This document shows, piece after piece, positions 28,901 through 36,654 of a stretch of DNA of 52,369 nucleotides. Numbering within the stretch: the stretch's first letter is position 1; each line of letters opens with the position of its first letter. The notes beneath the pieces are model-generated. The model saw only the letters and a program-made list of their open reading frames with translations, was not told the origin of the DNA and did not search any database. Position numbers and translations under genes: made by a program. The DNA is from a bacterium. Lineage in GTDB: Bacteria; Patescibacteriota; Minisyncoccia; Minisyncoccales; CG1-02-41-26. The stretch spans positions 1 through 52,369 of the forward strand of contig JAUSHZ010000028.1 of the NCBI GenBank assembly GCA_030648255.1, given 5' to 3'.

Positions 28901-29719
28901 CAATGCGCTTAACTCTTTGGCTAACGGTGTTATTATCTCTAACGCTTCTGCTGTTTCTCGCAAAGGTATTTCTGCCCGGTAAAAAAAGTTTCCTTCATTC
29001 ACTGGCGGAGGAGGAGTCACGCATCCAGCTGTTTTATCTGCATTGCCTTCTGGTAAATCTCTTAAATATTTTCTATCTTCCCCTAATTCATTATCTGTTG
29101 GCCCGCCATAGCCATCTGTGTAGCAAAATTTTTCACCTAGCTTTTCAATATAACGACCCTGTGAATCAAAATAAACCATTTCTTCTAAATTATCTATTGC
29201 GCCAATCAAATCAGAAGTAAAAGAAACTTTTTGAACAACAATTGTGTCTGGATCGTATTGGTTGGCCGTGCCTAACTCAATGTTCTTAAGTTCGGGTTTT
29301 TGCAAAGTTAAAGAAAGCAGTTGAGGATTTATAACATAAAGCAATAAAGAGGCGCAAATTAAAATAAAAAGCCCGAGCATAGCATTGTTGGCCATTTGTT
29401 TGGCCGTGGTTAGATATTTTGGCCTTGAAGAAGAAACAATATATAAAACCCCAGAAGCAATTAAAGCAACTAAACCAGCGCCAATTGATATAAAAAACAC
29501 CAGCTTAAAAATATAACTTATAATAAAACCAACCTGTTGGCTTGTGGTTACGTTTTGATAATCACTCAGCCTGCCCAATCCCGGAATATTGGGATAAGAC
29601 AGCTCAAAGGGAGAAAATAATTGCTTTGATTTATCATCTGCCCCCAAAGCAAAATTTGCAGAAAATATGATATTTACTGCCAATAAAATGCCTAAAAATA
29701 TTTTTACCCCCTTTGCCAT
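22904..29719 (-). CDS. Giant (2271 aa) membrane-anchored cysteine-rich protein with pilin-like N-terminus
   Basis: Signal peptide, FELSYPNIPGLG, IISYIFKLVFFISIGAGLVALIASGVLYIVSSS...NAMLGLFILICASLLLYVINP, long Cys-rich region. Confidence 0.72.
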   Translation of the reverse strand: MAKGVKIFLGILLAVNIIFSANFALGADDKSKQLFSPFELSYPNIPGLGRLSDYQNVTTSQQVGFIISYIFKLVFFISIGAGLVALIASGVLYIVSSSRPKYLTTAKQMANNAMLGLFILICASLLLYVINPQLLSLTLQKPELKNIELGTANQYDPDTIVVQKVSFTSDLIGAIDNLEEMVYFDSQGRYIEKLGEKFCYTDGYGGPTDNELGEDRKYLRDLPEGNADKTAGCVTPPPPVNEGNFFYRAEIPLRETAEALEIITPLAKELSALLDRCKCGQSFGWSDWSASSPGCKPGKNPAEFPATVKENTESGNYCLNQADNCGSARRTVGGGSQFFLECDLRDVRKNIDTGKIEVCMKDNMSGVVTAMPVACTKDDPINCWVSIDEINSSFLPSKFISPKAGCGLLGAMINNQPPEVFSLIKLKILKIQEQQAKMQARSKIDTRFLDSATLIGNALRINAIEFATSQAKGEWAYGFADDLKKWQSAGYNVVIQDANNVGDTNAPAPKAFNTKSDKGFLARLKTFFSPFSSITSKLVTGFALAQDKSSYFAEYAGTFFYITQAPEGVQSKDVTDKNEAISRDSRRYSLFSLLTDLPLEGIEGIFRDCLASAFGKADYQLNEKQIQDVAKAVMDSEAGEHYKAAIRNKIDEIAKASVDGTGQVIADDATISFVKKYLTQCAEAGCSATDVDAQEYMDKLFGVDKSKRCSVVTDTCCYCVKNLMSNGVPPNYLSKTFSNLFSTNLDSQLPYISNLLDRSIIETLFPANERISQVLNGPMLNVYDAVFKNVLKEDFNKQIPGLDTLLNKQMEDVLPDFMVDQVTKINAWFENAVSSTKSLAKSASDKLATGLVDEFVAQPMHEWAQNQFDKLGIGTEHLTIGECFRNLERGYIYTANNGKTDKNSFILDAQNYNKNPDGREPGKCLKMTLGQINQVYKADLEVPQRFNYVNSEDINSKIIEHSNPGPVEYLDGMMAELSSPAQTICENAGYTWESPINGGSGCWKKDDIGKGAKAAVDTISDIHKTGTYIAGGLVSYAEKLSVAFAETALQFALAYARVFVEDNFITPLLGYWNTISGFQQGMENFLTTSVKQLLPAQISGFLQSNISEQLTQFCDKYNDPSTKKYGPDTENGDCPANSAEITGECTQIDLVFTLSSGVTWKGSDKVVQTVTVPKETGDAICRLEKHLATTPWEEITMMCEKESGGEFKRKNLSEFEKRLCNNVIDTLKAPLNEALQNVCEKVAGASVDECNINKLFAKPLVSMFFPHLPFATIDAFINGTPKNLICGDLPVLSGGVKATTLCAGAFDNKFGFFPVVKDGLSKAQKDIMPWCFFINYACKNPLTLSSGDSTVGGFIKSSVNASCNVLDDQLSKGADSTCKSNIGECFGQYYYPKGNILNGGCEVEKGACNFCNTLAKNSVFYTLIYEGVEHSIGARNGDPQKLKLEKEFYAQMLNSFGELSGDIRAVANNRGLTGADWAEVLALVPLPKDLLKNMVDGNFSNIFKIAIKLAGYSIEEPSLKDVLNKDENLGKTPFAVLRDKVCIDAIKNFESKYSEYTLESLEATDVVNSIRTALPYSLESVETVSFAEVVKAFGNTDVGKSEIGQAYLLCKVLDKTPQEIAGLDFPLKSYIKPDEFKIMFELLDETLSEGSEADCRDNEDFFFENGQAMCCDPTMGIGRGLCYKVGEKPAGLNLLLDYMNNKTPISALEDVQQKLNHPGEAFPLTLLVYDQYGCLKVNKTIREGCSGTIPSVFDNVGFNSVVDIIKPIEAADPDIVITEGMKVRAFGKIHKDKIVSGMTFNIDYFLYRDVSSNLVFVFQGANQVARKFSQVLGFMQTPIGDIIDKALGKNTLADYICNEVDLVIPGLCDEKISENWNIALNRKKIIDILKATPVDLAAQYLRKPLSLPDMFNCHPKPFGGCKTGERLKTNVLSSLNDDECCVDLGDNGSIMDAMAANTALGQPLIDTFGALTGLDAVFKSKIADPLEQARSWAESGAKAGVKAIQNGLDNALVDWPASMAPKWLAEFYGFNVGKQTATDIAGSCYNVESTTASCKDPTNEILKDKGTDKAQCCILARGRSCQPRCREVDLKEKQCNVLAGEMANPIRIPGNTTANACCFGGVLTLNDKTPVGFWLNGEPTVDGTCEEKPAEGCPEGKIINPKNSNQCCSPQIKFCQKARAVNFDAGAKCRAKDENAQTYEVRDDELGACVFFEEYQQTLPPIPSTLNPTVEDMGFCCSTVSQCITNKLSSHIETLAEMIADGNIPLQSLKK

Positions 29720-29720
29720 T

Positions 29721-31511
29721 TTACTGATTATTTTCCAATTGCTTTTTGGCTTCTTTTATTTTCACCAATTCTTCTGGAGAGCTGGTAATAATTTGGTCTT
29801 CCGTGTAGGAGGCCAGCCCCTTTAAAGCCACTCTTTTTTGGCCAGCAATAAAAATGCCTTCTCCCACATCACACTGTAAAAGCATATTTTTTTCCTCGTC
29901 GGTTAAACTAAATGTTTCCTTGACAACCTCAATAGCAGCTGAGCTTTGCTTTAATAAAAATTGTAAAGAAGAATTGGAAATAATTGGCTTGCCATAATCT
30001 GATTTCATAAAATCAGAAACATCCTGGGTGATGGTTGTCACCCCAAGCCAATATTTTCTGGCTCTTTTGCAAATGCCATACAAAAACGAAGCGCCGTCTT
30101 CCGATTGCATAATCCACCACGCCTCGTCAATTAATAAAATTCTCTTTTTTAAAACCCCCCTAATGGTATTCCAAACATAACGCAAAATAATAAACATAGC
30201 CATTGGCCTTAATTCATCTTCCATGTCTCGCAAGCCAAAAACTGTAAACCCTTTGTCCATTGAAATATCGGTTGGGGAGTTAAAAAAATTAGCATAACTG
30301 CCTTGGGTGTATTTTTTTAGCCGCTCCACTAGTGATTCTGTTCCGTCCATTGATGACAAAACAGATTCAAAATCAGAAAGCAACGGGATTTTTTCTTTCC
30401 AAAGCAAGGGGTCGGAATTTGGCACAATGTCTCGAGCCGCATAAGTTTCAGTTATAGCTCTGTCAATAGTGGCGTCTTCTTGGGCAGTCAAACCGCCAAG
30501 CATTAATCGGAAAAGCCCCACCATATTGATAATATTGCTTCGTAGAACATCGTCTGGGTCTTCATCTTCTCTGGGAGTTGGCAAATCAAAAAGATTTAAA
30601 TGGTTTTCTGAATTTAAAGAAACTTTAAAAAAAGAGCCCCCAACCGCTTCGGTTAAATAGGCATACTCATTTTCTGGGTCAAGCACCATAATATCCACTC
30701 CTTGAATTAAATAACGTAAAATCTCTAACTTCACGAAATAACTTTTACCAGAACCGGACTTGGCAAATATCACAAAGTTGCTATTCTCTAAAGTAAACCT
30801 GTCAAACAAAACCAAAGAATTATTATGCAAGTTTATGCCGTAAAGAATGCCCTCATTAGCCGACAAATCTGGGGAAACAAAAGGGAAAATACTTGATAAG
30901 GGCGCTGTATTCAGGGGCGTATTTACCATTAATTCATCAATGCCATAGGGCATACAAGAAATAAATCCTTGTTTTTCCCGCATTAAAGCTGGCTTCACAT
31001 AAATGAGGCGGGACTCAAAAATAGACCTTAAAAATGTTTCAGTTTCTCTCAATTCTTGTTCTGAATCGCCATAAATATTTATATAAAGCCCCAATCGAAA
31101 AACTCTTTCTCTGGCTGTTTGCAACTCGTCTCTCAATGTTTCAATATCCTCATAAGCTGTTTGCAGAGAAGGGTCGCGAATCAAGCCCTTTTCTTCTCTT
31201 TCTTCAATTTCCGCCTGAACTTCCGTAACTTTTTTCCGTAACTTTTTTAAAATCAAGCCAGATTCAACTGGATGAATATGCATTGAAATATCCATTGGAA
31301 AGCTAACATTAATAATTGGCGCCAACCACCCAGTTGTTAAATATCTTGGATAAGAAAAAATAAAAAATGACTTGCAAAATCTCTCCCCCAATATCAAATA
31401 ATTTTGTTTTATTTCAACAAGAGATGGGGCGATAATATCAGCAATATCAATATCTTCGGCTTTTACCTCAAGCTGTTCTTCTGATTTTTTTTTGAAAAAA
31501 GGAAATGCCAT
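29721..31511 (-). CDS. VirB4/TraC-like conjugation ATPase
   Basis: FVIFAKSGSGKSYFVKLEILRYL Walker A, VDIMVLDPENEYAYL, KRILLIDEAWWIMQS Walker B, SSLQFLLKQS. Confidence 0.9.
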   Translation of the reverse strand: MAFPFFKKKSEEQLEVKAEDIDIADIIAPSLVEIKQNYLILGERFCKSFFIFSYPRYLTTGWLAPIINVSFPMDISMHIHPVESGLILKKLRKKVTEVQAEIEEREEKGLIRDPSLQTAYEDIETLRDELQTARERVFRLGLYINIYGDSEQELRETETFLRSIFESRLIYVKPALMREKQGFISCMPYGIDELMVNTPLNTAPLSSIFPFVSPDLSANEGILYGINLHNNSLVLFDRFTLENSNFVIFAKSGSGKSYFVKLEILRYLIQGVDIMVLDPENEYAYLTEAVGGSFFKVSLNSENHLNLFDLPTPREDEDPDDVLRSNIINMVGLFRLMLGGLTAQEDATIDRAITETYAARDIVPNSDPLLWKEKIPLLSDFESVLSSMDGTESLVERLKKYTQGSYANFFNSPTDISMDKGFTVFGLRDMEDELRPMAMFIILRYVWNTIRGVLKKRILLIDEAWWIMQSEDGASFLYGICKRARKYWLGVTTITQDVSDFMKSDYGKPIISNSSLQFLLKQSSAAIEVVKETFSLTDEEKNMLLQCDVGEGIFIAGQKRVALKGLASYTEDQIITSSPEELVKIKEAKKQLENNQ

Positions 31512-31769
31512 GTTAGTAATCGTTAATGAATGAGTGGCGATTAGCCACGAGTGAATTTACGAGAACTTACACCCTGTGAAGTAAGATTTGAGATGTTTCT
31601 AAAAGAATGTTTTTCTTTAATCTTTTAACTATTTTTCTCTCCTGCATATTATTGACAACCGTAGGCTCAAATCTTAATTTTAAATTTGCTAATTTAAAAT
31701 TACTTCACGGGGTAAATTCGCATTACTAAATTTTCATCGCGTTTCACGCTCAAAAATTTAGATGCTCAT
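31512..31769. repeat. Structured intergenic region with nested inverted repeats
   Basis: ACCCTGTGAAGTAAGATTTGAG...CTCAAATCTT-AATTTTAAATT-TGCT-AATTTAAAATT-ACTTCACGGGGT; outer TTAGTAAT/ATTACTAA and GAATTTAC/GTAAATTC. Confidence 0.75.
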
Positions 31770-32405
31770 TTATTTTATTAATTCGGGGATAATTTCTGGG
31801 TAGTAGCCGAATTCGGCTTCCTTGGGGTGATGCAAGCCCCAGAAAAGCTCTATCATTTCTGGGCTGGTTAAGGGAACAATGTTTAGCCCGCATCTTCTTA
31901 GTCCAATGGCCACAAATTCCATTCTTTGCATTAGCTGCTCTTTGCAACGCTTAATAGTTTCTTCGGTAAAAGATGGTAGTTTATGGGTTATTTTTAAACT
32001 GCCTCCGTTATTCAGCCCCTCACCCAAAGAATATGGCACAATAACAAAAAATTGCTTGGTCATAATGGCCCCGCCAGACACCATTCCTTCAATAAATTTT
32101 CTATATTCAGCTGTTTGGATTTTTAAAAGCTCGTTTTCTTGTTTTTCTTCAAGCTCTTTTAATTTATCAAAATAGCCAGTGATATTTAACCTACGGGATT
32201 GAACAACAATTTGGCAGGAAAAATCCAAAGAATTCAAAAAACTTTGAAATTGATAAATAATAGCGTTTTGCTCGTCTTCTGATTTTAAATCGAAATTCAC
32301 CGAAGAAACCATTAAAATTCCTCTAAAGGCTTTGTTTTTGAGCATCATCACGCCTTCTTTTATTTGGCTAAATTGCAAGAAATTTTGAGTAGAGGAAAAA
32401 TTCAT
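31770..32405 (-). CDS. TraC/VirB4 N-terminal-like conjugation-associated protein
   Basis: TQNFLQFSQIKEGVMMLKNKAFRGILMVSSVNFDLKSEDEQNAIIYQFQSFLNSLDF, typical of the small protein preceding VirB4 in CPR. Confidence 0.6.
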   Translation of the reverse strand: MNFSSTQNFLQFSQIKEGVMMLKNKAFRGILMVSSVNFDLKSEDEQNAIIYQFQSFLNSLDFSCQIVVQSRRLNITGYFDKLKELEEKQENELLKIQTAEYRKFIEGMVSGGAIMTKQFFVIVPYSLGEGLNNGGSLKITHKLPSFTEETIKRCKEQLMQRMEFVAIGLRRCGLNIVPLTSPEMIELFWGLHHPKEAEFGYYPEIIPELIK

Positions 32406-32455
32406 GTTAGAAATCGTTAATGAGGAGCGAAGCGACGAATTTACGAGTTCTTACA

Positions 32456-32496
32456 CCCCGTTAAGTGCAAGCGATTAGCTTGCTACTTAACTGGGG
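32456..32496. repeat. Intergenic hairpin downstream of the PrgI-like gene
   Basis: CCCCGTTAAGTGCAAGC-gatta-GCTTGCTACTTAACTGGGG. Confidence 0.75.
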
Positions 32497-32508
32497 TTCT
32501 CGGAAAAC

Positions 32509-32934
32509 TTACATATCATCTTGTTCTTTCTGGGAAGAGAAATCCAATCTTGACCCCAAAGAAGATAGCCGGCTTTGCGGAGCCATTTTTAGGGGCGCTT
32601 CTTTTTTTTCAATTTTTTTAACTTTTTTTTGCACTAATGAAACCGGAGAACTTGCCCTTGCCTTGTTCCAAACATAAATTCTCCCGCCAAGCAAAAATCC
32701 AAAAGAATGGTAAATGATTTGGGGTAAGGTTTGCCCGCCCACTTTAATAAAAGTAGCAGCCAGAAAACTCCCCCCAAGTATAATGGCCAACAAAACAAAA
32801 ACAACTTTTGGTAAAATATAATATAAAACAAATAAAATAAACCCCAAGCCAGCCATAATAGCTAGGTTTTTAAAAGTTAAACCAAAAGCTATCACCGACT
32901 CTCTTTCCAAAAATTTTGGCACCGTAAACTGCAT
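32509..32934 (-). CDS. PrgI-family / VirB3-like inner membrane protein
   Basis: FTVPKFLERESVIAFGLTFKNLAIMAGLGFILFVLYYILP, small two-TM protein upstream of VirB4. Confidence 0.7.
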   Translation of the reverse strand: MQFTVPKFLERESVIAFGLTFKNLAIMAGLGFILFVLYYILPKVVFVLLAIILGGSFLAATFIKVGGQTLPQIIYHSFGFLLGGRIYVWNKARASSPVSLVQKKVKKIEKKEAPLKMAPQSRLSSLGSRLDFSSQKEQDDM

Positions 32935-32968
32935 AATTATTCTATTGTAGCAAATAAAAATTAAAAGA

Positions 32969-33403
32969 TTAAGCAGGGATAACTTTTACTTTTCGGTCGT
33001 CTCCCTCTCCGATGCTTTCGGTTTTAACATCATTTCTTTTGGCGAGCTCAGTGTGGATAATCCGCCTCTCAAAAGCATTCATAGGAAAAAGAACTTTTTC
33101 TCGGCCAGTAGAGACAGCTTCGTCGGCTGCGTCCTGCGCTAAATCGCAAAATCTTTGTTCTTTGTCGCTTTTATAGCCATTTATATCAAGGTCTAGAATA
33201 ATTTCCTGTTCAAATTTTTTTCGCAAAATTCTCGCCAAAAGAGATTGAATATCGGCTAAATTGCTACCCTGATAGCCAATTAGCGTCTGGGCGTCATTGG
33301 AAGACAAGGCAACCTTCAATAATTGCCCCTCTGTTTTACAACTTTCAATTTCTATTGGCAATGTCATTTTTTCGAAAAATTCTCTAATAATTTCTTCTCT
33401 CAT
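32969..33403 (-). CDS. jag: Jag/KhpB-like R3H and KH domain RNA-binding protein
   Basis: LIGYQGSNLADIQSLLARILRKKF (KH-like), FPMNAFERRIIHTELAKRNDVKTESIGEGDDRKVKVIPA (R3H). Confidence 0.88.
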   Translation of the reverse strand: MREEIIREFFEKMTLPIEIESCKTEGQLLKVALSSNDAQTLIGYQGSNLADIQSLLARILRKKFEQEIILDLDINGYKSDKEQRFCDLAQDAADEAVSTGREKVLFPMNAFERRIIHTELAKRNDVKTESIGEGDDRKVKVIPA

Positions 33404-34125
33404 ATTTTTGTTTTTACTTTTTTATTGATAATCATTTGTTCAACAATTGAAAAAATTGATGTAAAAACCCAATAAAGCCCGATAACCGCTCCAAATTGCC
33501 ATACAACAATAGCGCCTAAAACCGGAAAAAAATACAGCATTTGTTTTTGCATTAAATTAGAAAAATCTTTCTTGCCACCACTACTTGGCTGTGCAGTTGA
33601 AGAGATTTTTGTTTGCCAGTATTGGACAATCCCAGCTGAAACAGCCAAAACTCCAATAAAAATTTTATTGTGCAAATCAACAACCCATAAAAAAGTGGTA
33701 TTTATTTCTCCTGGATTCGCCACAAAACCATAAAGAATATTGGTAAAAGAATCCTTGGTTAAAAATTTTAGAAAAACTTGGTATAGGGCAATTAAGATGG
33801 GTAGTTGCAAAAGTAAAAGCAAGCAGCCAGAAAATGGATTAACTTTTTCTGTTTTATAAAGCTCCATCATTGCTTGGTTTTGCTTTTGAGGCTCGCCTTT
33901 ATATTTTGCTTGAATTTCTTTAATTTTTGGCTGCAAGTCAGCCATTGTTTTCTGCGACCTTAATCCTTTAACTGTTAACGGGTGCAAAATAATTTTAATT
34001 AACAAAGTTAAAATAATCACAGCTATGCCTAGGTCGTGAAAAGAAACATACTGATAAAGCAAAACCAAACCATTAAAAAGTGGCTGGTATAAAATGGTAT
34101 AAAAAAATTGGATTATAAAATTCAT
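33400..34125 (-). CDS. yidC: Membrane protein insertase YidC/Oxa1
   Basis: DLGIAVIILTLLIKIILHPLTVKGLRSQKTMADLQPKIKEIQAKYKGEPQKQNQAMMELYK. Confidence 0.93.
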   Translation of the reverse strand: MNFIIQFFYTILYQPLFNGLVLLYQYVSFHDLGIAVIILTLLIKIILHPLTVKGLRSQKTMADLQPKIKEIQAKYKGEPQKQNQAMMELYKTEKVNPFSGCLLLLLQLPILIALYQVFLKFLTKDSFTNILYGFVANPGEINTTFLWVVDLHNKIFIGVLAVSAGIVQYWQTKISSTAQPSSGGKKDFSNLMQKQMLYFFPVLGAIVVWQFGAVIGLYWVFTSIFSIVEQMIINKKVKTKI

Positions 34126-34135
34126 AGTCGTAAAA

Positions 34136-34360
34136 TTAAATGTTGTCTGCTCCTCCGTGGCTCAATGGATTACACCGCAATACCCTCCAGCAACTTAGCG
34201 ATAACCCCTTTAATACTCCGTACTTCTCAATCGCCATTGCCGAATACTCTGAACAAGACGGATAAAACCTGCACGACTTGGCTAAATGCGGGGAAATAGC
34301 TAACTGATAAAACCTAACTGTTTTTATGACCGATTTTTTTAAGTAATAGTTCCAAGGCAT
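34136..34360 (-). CDS. yidD: Membrane protein insertion efficiency factor YidD
   Basis: YQLAISPHLAKSCRFYPSCSEYSAMAIEKYG...RCNPLSHGG. Confidence 0.93.
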   Translation of the reverse strand: MPWNYYLKKSVIKTVRFYQLAISPHLAKSCRFYPSCSEYSAMAIEKYGVLKGLSLSCWRVLRCNPLSHGGADNI

Positions 34361-34664
34361 TTTTTATTTGATTAAAGTCGCTATTGGCAATTTCTGGTTT
34401 TGTGAAAACAACTATATCAAAACCTTTTTCAAAATCCCCAACAATGTTCCTAGAAATTTCTCTTAAGCGCCGTTTGACCTTATTGCGAATAACAGCTTTT
34501 TTGGAAATCTTTTTACTAACAACAAAACCAATTCTACTATAAGGCAATTCGTTTGCTAAAAACCGAACGCTTAAAAAAGAAACGGCCGCAGATTTACTGC
34601 TCTTATTTCTTAAAACATTATCAATGTCTTTTTTCTTGCGTAATCTGTTTTTTGAAAACAACAT
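34314..34664 (-). CDS. rnpA: Ribonuclease P protein component
   Basis: RLRKKKDIDNVL, RIGFVVSKKISKKAVIRNKVKRRLREI. Confidence 0.93.
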   Translation of the reverse strand: MLFSKNRLRKKKDIDNVLRNKSSKSAAVSFLSVRFLANELPYSRIGFVVSKKISKKAVIRNKVKRRLREISRNIVGDFEKGFDIVVFTKPEIANSDFNQIKNALELLLKKIGHKNS

Positions 34665-34774
34665 GTTAGAAATTCTTAATTGAGCGGCGAATTTATGAGC
34701 CGTGAAATTTAGAAGTTTTTAGTCCTCCGTAAATTCAAACTTCGCCTACTGACTCGTTTTCATTAACGGATTAC

Positions 34775-34909
34775 TTATGCTGCTAATTTCTTCCTGCCTT
34801 TCGCTCTTCTACTGGCCACTACCCTTTTCCCTCCAACAGTGGACATCCTTTTCAAAAATCCGTGAACTCTTAACCTTTTTTTCTTTTTTGGCTGATAAGT
34901 GATGCTCAT
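34775..34909 (-). CDS. rpmH: 50S ribosomal protein L34
   Basis: Reverse strand reads [44 protein letters not shown]. Not in the supplied ORF list because of length. Confidence 0.95.
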   Translation of the reverse strand: MSITYQPKKKKRLRVHGFLKRMSTVGGKRVVASRRAKGRKKLAA

Positions 34910-34974
34910 ATATTTTGTATTCTTTAATTATCTTATGATATGATTTATTAAGCTCTTGGTCAACCCTTCACAGG

Positions 34975-34983
34975 TTATCCACA
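34975..34983 (+). promoter_or_regulatory. DnaA box upstream of dnaA
   Basis: Exact TTATCCACA. Confidence 0.6.
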
Positions 34984-35064
34984 GCTTGTTAACACCAAGC
35001 AAGCCCTGTCTAATGTTTGCTATATATTTGTTATTAAACAATAATATAAATAATAAAAAAATTC

Positions 35065-36429
35065 ATGATGACAAATGAGGAATTGTGGCAATCGGTTTTA
35101 GCTCAAGTGCAATTTGATGTTTCTAGGGCCAATTTTGCCACTTGGTTTAAAAACACAAAGGTTGTTTCCAACAAGGAGGGGGAGGTGCTTATTTCAGTTC
35201 CCAATACTTTTTCAAAAGAATGGCTTTCTAGCAAATACCAGTCGCTTATTCTTAAAGTTTTGAGATCGTGCGATAACAATATTCGGCTTATTAGCTTTTC
35301 AGTTGAGTCAAGTTCTACTTGTTCTCCAAAGGCAAGGCCCCAAATCCAAAGCGATGATTCAATGGACTCCCAGCTTCAATTTTTAGAATTAAAAGTCAAC
35401 CCAATAACAAATTTAAACCCTCACTATACCTTTGATAATTTTGTGGTGGGGTCTTTTAATGAATTAGCCCACGCCGCTTCATGGGCCGTATCTGAAAAAC
35501 CAGGCCACGTTTACAACCCCTTGTTTATTTACGGGGGTGTTGGATTGGGAAAAACCCATCTACTTCAAGCCACTGGCAATAAGCTATCCAAGCTTTCGCC
35601 TAATATAAAAATTGCCTACACCCCAGCGGAGCGCTTAATCTCAAAAATAATAGAAAGCATTAGAAACGGAGAAATTGAAAATTTGAAAAAGAAGTTGTGC
35701 TGTCTTGACGTTTTAATAGTAGATGATGTTCAGTTTTTTGCTGGCAAAGAAAAAACCCAAGAAGAATTTTTTTACATCTACAACACGCTTTACCAAAATC
35801 AAAAACAAATCATTCTTTCTTCTGATAGACAGCCCTCGGCCATTCCAGCTATCACTGAACGATTAAGATCGCGGTTTGAAGGGGGGATGATTGCTGATAT
35901 AGGTTGCCCGGATGTTGAAACAAAAATAGCCATATTAAAAAATAAGTGCGACGAAAGACAGATTAACCTAACCGACGACATTTTGGAATTTATCGCAATT
36001 AATATCCAAAAAAACATCAGGGAATTAGAGGGAGCTTTAAGCCGGTTAGCAATGTACCAAAGAATAAACCAAAAAGTTCCTGACATTTTAATAGCCAAAA
36101 AATTATTAAAAAACATTGTTGTCGCACCCCAAAAATCTACTACTTTCAAAAGAATTGTCCAGGCGGTTTCTTCTTTTTATGAAATTAGCCAAGACGACAT
36201 TTTGTTGCCGACAAGGAGAAAAGAGATAGTCAAGCCACGCCAAGTAGCAATGTTCTTATTAAGAAGCGAGCTAAAAGAATCTTATCCGTCAATTGGCCGA
36301 AGATTCCAAGGCAAAGATCACACAACAGCTATGTATGCTTTTGAAAAAATTTCCCAAAAAATGGAGGAAGACCAGGTTATTTTTAATGAAATAAACACAA
36401 TAAAACAAAAAATTTACAGTGAATTATAG
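35065..36429 (+). CDS. dnaA: Chromosomal replication initiator protein DnaA
   Basis: YTFDNFVVGSFNELAHAA, GGVGLGKTHLLQATGN, VLIVDDVQFFAGKEKTQEEFF, GRRFQGKDHTTAMYA. Confidence 0.97.
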   Translation: MMTNEELWQSVLAQVQFDVSRANFATWFKNTKVVSNKEGEVLISVPNTFSKEWLSSKYQSLILKVLRSCDNNIRLISFSVESSSTCSPKARPQIQSDDSMDSQLQFLELKVNPITNLNPHYTFDNFVVGSFNELAHAASWAVSEKPGHVYNPLFIYGGVGLGKTHLLQATGNKLSKLSPNIKIAYTPAERLISKIIESIRNGEIENLKKKLCCLDVLIVDDVQFFAGKEKTQEEFFYIYNTLYQNQKQIILSSDRQPSAIPAITERLRSRFEGGMIADIGCPDVETKIAILKNKCDERQINLTDDILEFIAINIQKNIRELEGALSRLAMYQRINQKVPDILIAKKLLKNIVVAPQKSTTFKRIVQAVSSFYEISQDDILLPTRRKEIVKPRQVAMFLLRSELKESYPSIGRRFQGKDHTTAMYAFEKISQKMEEDQVIFNEINTIKQKIYSEL

Positions 36430-36654
36430 GTGGATAAATAATACTACTATTGGGGAAAATATCTTGATAAAAAGTTATTAAAAATATTACAGAAAATTTT
36501 ACCACTTCTTTTCCACAACTTATAAGATTTTAAAAATTAAAAAAAGCCAGCCATAGAAAGACAAAAATCTATTATCCCCATAAATTTTCTCTACAATAAT
36601 AACAATAACAAAATAAATTTAAATTTATTATTATTAAAATTAAATTAAAAAAAT
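36430..36654. other. Candidate oriC (AT-rich dnaA-dnaN spacer)
   Basis: Extreme AT-rich tract, DnaA-box-like TTTTCCACA at 36509-36517, position between dnaA and dnaN. Confidence 0.45.

Noticed and set aside
7534-32934. Secretion locus as a complete integrative conjugative element
   Set aside because: No relaxase, coupling protein, integrase or att repeats seen in the window; next to core origin genes.
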